A stretch of DNA of 64,000 bases from Ophioceras dolichostomum (Eukaryota > Ascomycota > Sordariomycetes > Magnaporthales > Ophioceraceae), in assembly GCA_003049485.1 (NCBI GenBank), contig PYST01000004.1, positions 124,001-188,000 of the forward strand. The letters are read 5' to 3'. The notes under the pieces were generated by a model. It saw only the letters and a program-made list of their open reading frames with translations. It was not told the DNA's origin and did no database searches. This document shows, piece after piece, positions 33,304 to 42,672 of the stretch. How positions within the stretch are numbered: the stretch's first letter is position 1; each line of letters starts with the position of its first letter. A program made the position numbers and the translations under genes.

Positions 33304-34437
33304 TCACAGCCCAACATCAGAGGGCTGCCGATGCCTCCTCCACGGCGTCGACGTGCCGCTCCGGCTGGTCCTCACCGGCGCGGTGCCGGACCGGACCAGC
33401 GAGGGCATGGAGGAGGGCATGCCCCCGATGGAGGCGGCCCTGCGGCGCGAGCTGTTGGAGGCGACGGGCCAGCCGGACGTGGGCGTGGTGGTGGACGGCC
33501 GGCCGCCGCGCACGCTGATGTTGTTCAGCAGGTACGCGAACGACGTCGGCTGGGCGGCGTTCTGCAGGTCCCGGTGCATCTTGGGGCTCATGCCGGCGGT
33601 CTGGTATAGCAGGCGGCTCGCGGCGAAGTCGTTGGGCCAGTCGTCGTCGTCGGCGGCGGCGTAATAGTACCGGTGGTGGTGGTGGTCGTCTGGTCCTTCC
33701 TCGTCGTCGTCGTCGTCGCCGTAATACCCGTCCAATGCACCACCACCACCCCCGCTGTTGCCCAATGTCGGGATCAGCGAGTGGCGTCGGCCGTTTCCAG
33801 TTCCATTGCTCCCGTTCCCGTTTCCGATCCCGTTCCCGATGACCCCGTTGCCATTGCTGTTGCTGCTGCTTCTGCTGCTGCTGCTCCCGCTGCCAAGGCC
33901 GCCGCCGGGGTTGCCGACGACGCCGGAAGACCCCAGCCCGAAGCCGCCAAAGCCGCCGAACAGGCCACCGTTCGTTTGGCCGGTGTACATGGAGCTTGCA
34001 CTGCTACCCACGCTACCACCGGTAGAGCCCCCGCTAGACTTGCCGGGGCTGCTGGTCGCTGAAGACGATGAAGCAGAAATGGAACCGCCGATGGGACGCT
34101 GGCCGAAGCTGCCGCGGGATCCTCGGGCGCGGGCGCTGCTGCCCTGCATCACAAGCAAAGGAGAGACCGAATGCGGTCCCATGGCTGGGGTGGGAGACGC
34201 TGCGGGGCGGTAGCCATTGCGGGAGTGGATGGTGGTGGATGGGGAGGAGGAGGGCGAGGTGAAGACCTGATACACGGAGGTGAAGAAGGCGTGGACGAGA
34301 ATGGCGCCAAGCACGACCAGCAGCACAGCGGCAGAGAAGAGGCTAGTGCATATCGCCGCGAAGGTCAGTGGGCCGGAGCACACGACGATGGCGGCAACCA
34401 GGATCCAGTTCCACGGCTTCAATATAGCCAGGCCCAT
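33304..34437 (-). CDS. Two-TM membrane protein with long Ser/Gly-rich tail, function unknown
   Basis: A single exon of 377 aa starting at the only early ATG (34437). Two hydrophobic segments (about 10-28 and 33-54) form a hairpin-like N-terminus: KPWNWILVAAIVVCSGPLTF then SAAVLLVVLGAILVHAFFTSV. The rest is low-complexity: Ser/Gly-rich (about 100-220), Asn/Gly repeats, an acidic Asp patch with His (about 235-260), then a better-ordered stretch with SRLLYQTAGMSPKMHRDLQNAAQPTSFAYLLNN and a basic Ser/Arg-rich C-terminus. I do not recognise the family. The short N-terminal hairpin resembles the layout of lipid-droplet proteins of the promethin/LDO type, but I cannot show homology. The conserved-looking C-terminal block suggests a real protein. 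Confidence 0.65.
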   Translation of the reverse strand: MGLAILKPWNWILVAAIVVCSGPLTFAAICTSLFSAAVLLVVLGAILVHAFFTSVYQVFTSPSSSPSTTIHSRNGYRPAASPTPAMGPHSVSPLLVMQGSSARARGSRGSFGQRPIGGSISASSSSATSSPGKSSGGSTGGSVGSSASSMYTGQTNGGLFGGFGGFGLGSSGVVGNPGGGLGSGSSSSRSSSNSNGNGVIGNGIGNGNGSNGTGNGRRHSLIPTLGNSGGGGGALDGYYGDDDDDEEGPDDHHHHRYYYAAADDDDWPNDFAASRLLYQTAGMSPKMHRDLQNAAQPTSFAYLLNNISVRGGRPSTTTPTSGWPVASNSSRRRAASIGGMPSSMPSLVRSGTAPVRTSRSGTSTPWRRHRQPSDVGL

Positions 34438-36674
34438 GGTCTGCGTCCGGCTTTTGGATCTGCGTTGTCTTTTTCGTGCGCGGGTTCTTCTGTTTCGTTC
34501 TCCTGGTCTCCCAGTCTGGCTCTAGTACAGTCACTAGCGCTTTCTAGGCCCCTTGGACGGGCGTGAGGGATGTTTGCGATATCACAAGAGGTGTCGAGCC
34601 TAGTTGGCGGGTCGAGCAGTAAGTGTGAGAAGCTAACGATCGTGTAAGACGGAGGTGTTTCCCGTCAGGAGAAGTCTGAGAAATCCAGCAGTGTGTGACC
34701 TCTTGTCTTTTTGTCAAAATGCAGCTTCAATGAGGGCACGGGGTTTCTCCTTGGCGTACTCGTGTTTGTTGTGTATGGGAAAGTGAAGGAAGCGCGAGAG
34801 TGTCAGTGGATTTAAGAAGGAGTGACGAGCAGACGCAGATGGGAGGAACTGGAGAAGAAAACTAGAGAGAAATATCAGCTGCTGCAGAAGCTCAATGTTG
34901 CTTTAACTCTGGGCTGTCCCAACTCTCCGCTGACATGTGAATCAACACGCTTTCTCCAGAAATGCGTGATGCATGCGAGAGCCACAGGTCAGAGCTGGGT
35001 TTCAACACAACGGTAGGGCGGGCTAACTCTCACCCAGATAGGATTCGGGAGACATGCAGGGGCTATCCAGGTGGAAGTCCAGGCCACCCCGGCCCGCGCC
35101 AATCAATGAGGGGATGTCGTGGTAGCTCATACCTTTGGGTCGATGGATATAAAGGCACTAGAGGCATTGACTGACTGCGAGTAGTCAACAAGTAGCAGCA
35201 GCGGTAGCAAGGCAAGACAGAGAAGGAGAGTGAACTGGGCTTTCCAGTCCTTCCCGTTTGTTTTGGCTTGAAAGGAGGTAGGCTGTACTGCTGTACATGA
35301 AAAGGGATACTAGTGAAGTGGGCAAGAAGGGGGGGTGACAAGGACAAAAACTGGTGAAAAGCCTAACTCAAACTGCATACATAATCGCTTGGAGAGGTGT
35401 CTTTCACTCGCACGGCAGCTGGGGAACAACAGATGACATTGTAGTGTTGCGGGGAAGACAGAAATCGATGATCGATCCTTGGATGATGCGAATGAGGAGG
35501 GGGCGGACGGGGGGACTTCACTTATAATACCTAGTAAACCTTCTTCTCCCCCCAGCATTCCCTAGATCGCCATGCTCTCGAGAAGACTAATAGTACTACT
35601 CTTAATGCACCAAAACACGCACCTAGCACTAGCTGCCAAATCCTGCCCAATAATCGAAGGGTCCGGACGATTTTCACACGCTTGACACGATATCAGAGCT
35701 AGGATGCCGTAGGACATGACGGTCGGAGACTCTAGAGCGATGGATAGTGTCTGGGCTGCTGGGGTCGGACTGTCTGGCTGTCCTCGCCGTCACCGCCGCC
35801 TTAAGACGGATAAGATGGCTAAAACGGCTTGGCATGGATGATGTTAGTCAAGGTGAGCGGTGAAGTTCACTGGCACTCACTCCTAGTAGCAATCAACCAA
35901 TCCCCTCTTTTTTTTTTTTGTCTCGTGTCGAGAGGCATTTTGAGCCGATCCCATTAGCCATTGGGACATCAGGACAGTATCGCTCATTCTCGTTGCTTCT
36001 TGTCGATTCCGTCGGTTGTGAGAGAGGAATAGAGGAAGGCTGAGAACAGTGACTCATTTGAGGAGGATTCGGATTTCGCAGTTGAGTTACCACTCAATAA
36101 AATCCCACCTGCCATCCACAATTTGCTCTTTTTGTGTTTGTTTGAGTATGGGATTTGAAGACTCGATCGATCGCATCTCCTTCCTGTTTTCCCACAATAT
36201 TTGAAGCGAGCCAATCTAACAACTTCTTTGGATCCCGTCTGATCTGCTTGCAAAAGCGGCGGCAGGGCTAGAGACGGTTCGCATCCCCGGCGCCAACCTT
36301 AATCGGCACCGAGCGCTGCAGAACTGGGGATCGGAGCGACGCTCGCGCCAATCAACCATCGCCGTTGTCGTCGCCGTGTTTCTCCGCGGTCGCCGTCAGT
36401 CTGGCACTCCGTCACTGCTGCTGTCCGAGGAACGGGACGCCTGAACTTTCTGAATATACTTTTGCTCTTCTTGGGGTATTGCGGCATTGCGAGCAACGCA
36501 ATTCTTCGCGTTCGTCCATACGGACGACTCTGTCGCCTTCAACCGCTTTGACGCCACGCCCCTTCTCGAAGCAAACAGGAAGCCTCGGACCCCGCCTGTA
36601 ACGGCTGGGCAACCGCTGAACAACCGCTTAGGTAACTGCTCCTAGGCAGTCTCCGAAAAACAAAATACACAGAA
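34438..36674. other. 2.2 kb divergent intergenic region
   Basis: This region holds the promoters of the two-TM protein gene (-) and the Scn1-like gene (+). Its short frames have no recognisable domains. Confidence 0.55.
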
Positions 36675-38060
36675 ATGTGTCAGCAGGATGTCTCGACGGC
36701 AGTCGGCCAGACCACGACCATTACCAAAGGAGGAGGAGAGCACGATGACTTCCCCTGGGAGGCGGGCGTCTTCGATGCGCACTGCCACCCCACCACCACG
36801 GCAGCGTCTATCGAAAGCATCCGCCACATGCGCGCTCGCGGCCTGGCCGTGATGGCCACACGAATACAGGACCAGGACCTCGTGGCCTCTGCCGCAAGGG
36901 AGCAGGGCATCAGATCTGCCGAGGACCTGCGTCTCCCTACTAAGACGGAGGACGGCCCCCGTGAGCCGGCGAGGAAAGTCGCCCCCGCGTTCGGTTACCA
37001 CCCCTGGTTCGCGCACCTGATCTACGACGACAGGCTGCCGGCCGAGAAACAGACCTTCGACCCGGCGCAGAGCGGCGATGACCGACAGCAACAACAAGAG
37101 CAGGTCTCGCGCCACCTCAGAGCGGTGCTGCGGCCCTCTCCGGCCGCAGACGACGACGACGCCGTCTTCTTCGCCTCGCACATCCCCGCCCCACAGGCGC
37201 TCTCCGACGTCATCGCTGGCGTTCGCGCCCAGCTTCTGAGCCACCCTCACGCGCTGGTCGGCGAGGTCGGGCTGGACAAAGCGTTCAGGCTGCCGCAGCC
37301 GCGGAGTGCCGGGCCGGACGGGGAGGCCGACCCGCCCGCCGAGGACGAGCGGGACCTCACGCCGGGAGGGAGATACGGCCGGGCCCTGAGCCGGTACCGC
37401 GTCGACATGGCGCACCAGGAGACCGTGCTGAAGGCGCAGATCGCGCTCGCCGGGGAGCTGGGCCGCGCCGTTAGCGTCCATGGCGTGCAGGCTCACGGCA
37501 TCCTGTTCTCGGCTCTCTCTTCGTCGTGGAAAGGGCACGAGATTGACGTCCCGAGCAGACGGCAGCTGCGCATGGTCGCAAAAGGGGCAGAGCAGTTTGA
37601 AGACTACGATTCAGACGAGGAGAAGGAGGAGGATTGGGAACAGGAGGAAGAGGACCAGCAGGCTACTCCTGCCCCCTCCAGCACACTACTGCAGGCGAAA
37701 CCGCCGTCACCGCCACCGGGGTCCAAACCATACCCACCACGGATCTGCCTGCACTCATTCAGCGGCTCCGTCGAAACACTCCGGGAGTACACGAACCCGG
37801 CGATCCCCTCGCGCATCTTCTTCTCCTTCTCCACGGCCGTGAACCTGTCCACCCCGGCCGTGGAGGCCAAACTGCCTGACGTGATCCGCGCGTGCCCGGA
37901 CGACCGCCTCCTGGTCGAGAGCGACCTGCACATGGCCGGGGACGAGATGGACGCCGCCCTTGAGCGCATGTACCGCTTCGTCTGCGAGTGCAAAGGCTGG
38001 GGGCTGAAGGACGGGGTGGAGCGGATAGCGAGGAATTACGAGGAATTCATATTTGGGTGA
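36675..38060 (+). CDS. scn1: TatD-family metallohydrolase, Cut9-interacting Scn1-like
   Basis: A single exon of 461 aa. TatD-type TIM-barrel landmarks occur in order: the HxH metal ligands in FDAHCHPT (H36, H38), GYHPWF (about 113-118), the Glu of GEVGLD (about 196-201), the His of SVHGVQAHG (about 268-276), LHSFSGS (about 358-364) and the acidic ligand in VESDLH (about 414-419). The protein should be a metal-dependent hydrolase; TatD relatives act as DNases, and S. pombe Scn1 binds the APC/C subunit Cut9 (family knowledge). The barrel contains two insertions absent from bacterial TatD: a Gln/Asp-rich one at about 137-160 and a very acidic one at about 312-345. The start is the ATG at 36675, preceded by ACAGAA. 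It converges on the His-rich membrane protein gene. Confidence 0.88.
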   Translation: MCQQDVSTAVGQTTTITKGGGEHDDFPWEAGVFDAHCHPTTTAASIESIRHMRARGLAVMATRIQDQDLVASAAREQGIRSAEDLRLPTKTEDGPREPARKVAPAFGYHPWFAHLIYDDRLPAEKQTFDPAQSGDDRQQQQEQVSRHLRAVLRPSPAADDDDAVFFASHIPAPQALSDVIAGVRAQLLSHPHALVGEVGLDKAFRLPQPRSAGPDGEADPPAEDERDLTPGGRYGRALSRYRVDMAHQETVLKAQIALAGELGRAVSVHGVQAHGILFSALSSSWKGHEIDVPSRRQLRMVAKGAEQFEDYDSDEEKEEDWEQEEEDQQATPAPSSTLLQAKPPSPPPGSKPYPPRICLHSFSGSVETLREYTNPAIPSRIFFSFSTAVNLSTPAVEAKLPDVIRACPDDRLLVESDLHMAGDEMDAALERMYRFVCECKGWGLKDGVERIARNYEEFIFG

Positions 38061-38597
38061 TACGGAATAACAGGTAATTTATGACCACCTAGACTCGGTT
38101 ACTGTGAATGAGACCGCCCTCAATTGTCCAACACGGGACCAGACTAGGTAGGGAGGTCTGAAAGCATCGTTCAGGAATTAAGAACGCAGGCACTGTACCC
38201 TAAGGTTTCCCTAATTTGTTCCCAACCCCCATATGATCCTTCAGTTCCTTCTCCCTCTCAGTCTCTCGATAGAAGTAGGGGCAATGGAAGAAAGATGAGC
38301 AATAGATTAGGACACGTATAGTGACAGCGCGGGTGGACGAAGAAGACCAGAGAAGCCTGGCGAGAAGAAAGTGATCAAGGGAATAATACAGCGCTATACA
38401 CTGAAGAAAGTAACAGCGAGGAGAAGAAAATAAGATGTATGAGGGCCAAATATGAAATACGACTTAGAGAAACTTAAGAGAAACAAAGAGGAGGCGAAAT
38501 CAAAAAACACCGGACGAACTACCGTGCACAACGGACAAGTGCGTCCCGTCTGTTCGAGTGAGCGAAGCAGGCACCTTCACAGGCACCTTGACTCTAC
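38061..38597. other. Convergent intergenic region
   Basis: This region holds the 3' flanks of the Scn1-like gene and the His-rich membrane protein gene. It is purine-rich, with no supportable gene. Confidence 0.6.
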
Positions 38598-40831
38598 TTA
38601 GTTCTTCGTATCCCCAAGCACGTCATCAATACCGGCGCCACCCGTCGAGCCGCTCCTGCTGTGGCCGCCGCCACTATACTCGCTAGAGCCAGGCGTGTAC
38701 ATGAACCCATCCGCCACGACGCTAGACGCCGCGTCGGACGAAGCGGACCTGTCGGCCGCGGCCTCGTACGCCGGCAGGACCTCGTCCTCGCCGCCGCAGC
38801 CGCCGCCGCCGATCCGCTGGAGCGGCACGTACTCCGCGAACGCGGCGCCGGGGGAGAGCGGCACGATGTGGTGATGCGGTCTCAGCTCCGTCGCCGCCGC
38901 CGCCGCCACCATGTCGCTGACCACGTCGGCGGCGGTGCGCAGGCCGGCGAGCTCCTCCTCAACCGTGGTATCGAGGGGCTCCTCGTCGTCGTCATCCGTC
39001 GTGGCGACCGCCTCGTACCTCCTACTCCCTTGTTCGTGGTGGTGGTGGTGCCTGTGCCTCGCCGATGTCACGAACTCCTCCCGCTGCTCCTCCAGCATGG
39101 CGGCGGCCTTCTCCTCGTCGTCCAGCTCGCGCCGGCCAAATGGGAAGAAAACGCGCGCGAGGAACGCCTTGATCCTGCGCCTACGCTCGGCGAGACGCTT
39201 GCATCTCGCCTCCTTGCGCCGGGCGCGGCGCTCGGCCAGGGTGAGCTTGATGTGGCGCAGGCGGTCGGAGCCGCAGCAGCGCTTGTGGAAGAGGGTGAGG
39301 ATCGCGACGAGGAGGATCACGCTGACGCCCATCTTGGCGGCTGTGGGCAGTGCGGTGAAGCGGTGGTGTGGAGGAGGAGGAGGCGGTGGGCGGTGGTGGG
39401 CTGGATGGCTGGGGCGGCCATCGGGGCGGTCGGGCCTGTGTCCTCCTGGGTGGTGGTGCGGGGGACCGTCGGGGCCGTGACCGGGCTCCCCGTCGATGGG
39501 CTTCTCGGGCTTCTCGGGCCTATCGCCGTGGTGAGGTGGTGGCGGACGATGCCCGGGCGCGTCGTGGGGAGGAGGGCCGCGGTGGGGAGGTCCATCGAAG
39601 GGTGGGCCATCGAAGGGGGGACCGTCGAAGGGAGGACCGTCGAAAGGGGGGCCGTCGAAAGGAGGTCCATCAGGAGGTCCACCGTGCGGGGGTCTATCTG
39701 GGAAATCGGGCTCCTCGCCATCCGTTGGGGGAGGTCGACGGTGCGGAGGCGCGCCGGGGCCGCCATGTGGCGGGGGCTCCTTCGGCGGAGGCGGGCATCT
39801 ACACCAAGGAGGAGGAGGGAAGTGCGGAGGCCTGCGCCACGGAGGCGGATGGGGATGGGTATGGTTCGTCCCGTTGTGCGGATGATGCGGGTGAGGCCAA
39901 TGGCGCCCAGGAGGTCCGTGAGGACCCCGGTGGCGACCGCCTCTTCCGGGCTTGTGGTGTCCGTGGTGGCGGCCGGGTCCGCCGCTGCCGAAAAGGTCCT
40001 CAAAGTCGGTGATGTCGGCCGTGTACCAGCCGCTGACCTTGTCGTAGAGCGACTTGACGACGCACTTGAGGTTGTCGCACTCCCGGATGCCCTTCCTGTC
40101 GGACCAGCCGTACGACTCGGCCAGGCTCCGCTCCTTGAGGAAGATGAGGCGTTGCAGCTCCATGGCCTGCATGCGGAGGAAGTCCAGCTCCTCGACCTCC
40201 GCGAAGAGACTACGTTCCTTAGGATCCTCGCCCAAGGGGTCGTCGCGGAAGAGCGTCATGGTGGCGGGGCCCTCAAGGTCGGAGACCGCCACGGGCGAGA
40301 CCTGTCTTAGACGTAGCGAGATCTTGACATCCTCGATGGGGATGGTGGCCACCGAGTTGACGGTCAGAGTCAGAAGCTGCTCCTGGGGTACGCCGCCGAA
40401 GCTGACGCAAGTCGAATCCCAGGTCGCGGTGAAGACGGTCCCGTGGTGGGCCGTGTAAGTGCCACTGCCAGTCTCGACCAGCGGCTGGTCGTTGATGGTT
40501 GCATTGGCGTATCCGCAAGGTCCACTCGAATCACGGACATCAAATTGGAAGTCCTTTTTTTCCTCATGTTAGTTCGCGCGAATCAGAAGTCAAAGAAGAT
40601 GTCTTTGGTGAAGACGGAAAGGTAGAGTAGCCGGAGTAGAGGTCCGCGGCGGTTCGAAGTCAAGAAAGCACCACGTACCAGTCGATCAGTGACCGGGTTG
40701 GTCGGGAGCTCCAGAGAGATGAGAGCAGACGGGAAGGACTCCTCCGAGGAAATAGGCTGAGGAGCCCCGATGGCCGGCGCCGGAGCCAAGAGGAGGCCGA
40801 GGGCAGCCGCCCCTTTCACGAGGCCGAGCAT
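38598..40831 (-). CDS. Secreted-type single-pass membrane protein with His/Pro-rich ectodomain and GPPFD repeats
   Basis: Two exons, 40831-40679 and about 40553-38598, give about 702 aa. A signal peptide (about 1-22) ends near AIGA. An extracellular N-terminal domain follows (about 45-190) with several Cys and a hypothetical fungal-family look (FDVRDSSGPCGYANATIN, TATWDSTCVSFGGVPQEQLL, RECDNLKCVVKSLYDKVSGWY). A His/Pro/Gly-rich region then runs from about 195 to 455, with five perfect GPPFD repeats. A single membrane helix (about 458-475, VSVILLVAILTLF) is followed by an Arg-rich stop-transfer and a cytoplasmic tail of about 225 residues. The acceptor could instead be 9 nt upstream (adding Glu-Lys-Lys); I prefer the one further from the CTAAC branch site. 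Function is unknown; a sensor or wall-anchored protein is inferred. The His-rich part could bind Zn, Cu or Ni. Confidence 0.8.
39595..39669. repeat. 15-bp coding tandem repeat (5 units, GPPFD)
   Basis: Five adjacent 15-bp units starting tcgaa, differing by a few substitutions, encode Gly-Pro-Pro-Phe-Asp on the minus strand in the ectodomain of the membrane protein. Confidence 0.95.
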
Positions 40832-42672
40832 GCTAAGAAGGCCAAGAGCCGGCTGGCCCTGGATAGGGGGTATTCCTAACTACCTGCCTGCCTAAGCCGG
40901 CCTGGAGAGAAGGGTAGGCCAAGACCGATGGCCGCTGAGGTTGTCGTCGTCGTCGTCGTCTTCGTATGCCTTTCGGTCATCAGAGCACCGAAAAGCAAAG
41001 CCAAAAGAAAACGCACGAAACAGAAAAGAGAGAAAAAGAACCAAGGACAAAACAAGTGGCAGAGAAAACGGGTGCCTGGTGTTAATGGGGGGCGACAATG
41101 GAGGGCTCCTCAGATGATATTAACGGGGAGGCGTCGTCACCCACCCACCCTGGAAAGAACCGCGTGGGGAACGGCGCTGCACCACAATCTGCCTGGCTGC
41201 TGTTCCCAGTCTCCCCTCTCGAAAGTGCGCTGCTTAAACCACGCTGAACGAACGTCCCTGACAGGCCCCAGCGGCCACTACTTGACCCTTGACTCGCTCG
41301 ATTTTTTTTGTCTGCGTTACTGGACTGATTGACCAAAACACATACGTACCTTACCTATCTAGTACCTACAGATCCGTTGTATTAGTTGAATCAGTATTTT
41401 GTTGTAGAATAGCAGTTCAAGGTACAGCGTAGGATGACGCTCAAGAGAATCGCCTTTGGCTCCGAGCCAGCCCGGGACCATGAGAATTGATCCTCCGCCT
41501 GTCTCCCTCCCTCGACTCAACCGGCATTCTCCTGCATCATCCCAACACCAGCCATACCAGACAAGATCAGACCTCGCGACAACCCACCGCCTGCAGCAGC
41601 CGCTGCTCGTTGGCCGCTGGGCTGTTATCGCGCAACTGCAACGGCATGTGGGAGAAAAAAAGACGAGCAAAAAAGGCAGGGGGTGGGTCGTCGCAATCCC
41701 GCGACCCGATCAGGAAACACGACAGGGGTGATAACGATCCCTCGGCCAATCAAGAGCTGACAGGGGGAAAGAGCTGACGAGTCCTTTCTCCCCAAGCCTC
41801 CATCGCCCGAGAGCTATCGGGAGTCGGGGGCTTTCAACGAGGACGTGATGACCCGACCGCCATAGATTTTCTCGACTGGCAACAACCAGATACTACTACG
41901 TGTACAGAAGCGAGTTCTCTACTGTGAGGTGATTGATGAAGCCATTGATTTGATTGCCTGCCCGTTATCCACTCACCAACTGACATCATTTTTACCAAGA
42001 CCAGTCATGCGGCTGAACAAATTGGGTTCTCCTACTCTCTCCTCCTCTCGATATAGTGAGCGGGGTTTTCATCCTTCCCGGTGTGGTGGATGCAGTGCGC
42101 GGAGCGGTATATTGAGGTGGGATGGTTTTGTAATTCATATCGCCTTCATATTCATTTATAACGGCTGGGTTTCCGGGAAGTCACGGGTTTCTCACGTGCC
42201 CTTCTCAGAGGGAGAGGAGGAAGAAGATTGAAGAGGGATCCAGGGGCGTAGAAACGAAACACAATCATCATCATTTTCGGTTGGTAGGTCTAGGTACATA
42301 AAAACAGACAAGTATCTAAGGCGCCTGTGTCTGCAGCTGCCCAAGTTTGGAGAATATCTGACAGACCTTATCTAGTCGTGTCTAGGTAGGTATCTCGCTA
42401 AACTAAGCAGTACGAAGAGAAAACAAAATGGTGTCCATCTCTGAAGGAGTTTGAAGGAGAGTAAGAAGAAGAAGAAGCAGAAGCACACGCGGAATCAATG
42501 ACCTTGTAGCACCGTACGCGTACGCCGTACCCATTCCATCAAGCAGCCCAGTCAACAACGCCTTGACAGGTACCCAGGTAGGTACACAGGTAGGCAAGGT
42601 AGGGTAGGTACCCAGGTAGGCAAGGTAGGGTAAGTAGGTTACCTAGAGCGCCCATGCCTAATATCCCCCCGC
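40832..42672. other. 1.8 kb intergenic region
   Basis: This region is upstream of the His-rich membrane protein gene and downstream of the AA9 gene. No supportable gene was seen. The end near the AA9 stop codon carries the GGTACC/TAGG repeat listed separately. Confidence 0.55.
42567..42651. repeat. GGTACC/TAGGTAGG repeat block
   Basis: A 20-bp unit, caggtaggcaaggtagggta, occurs twice (42587-42606 and 42613-42632) inside a longer run of ggtaccc and aggtagg elements. It begins about 20 bp past the AA9 stop codon. Confidence 0.85.

Noticed and set aside
38661..40310. 549-codon plus-strand frame antisense to the membrane protein gene
   Set aside because: It is a mirror of a GC3-rich coding strand, where stop codons are rare in the antisense frame. 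The minus strand has a signal peptide, a TM helix and GPPFD repeats.
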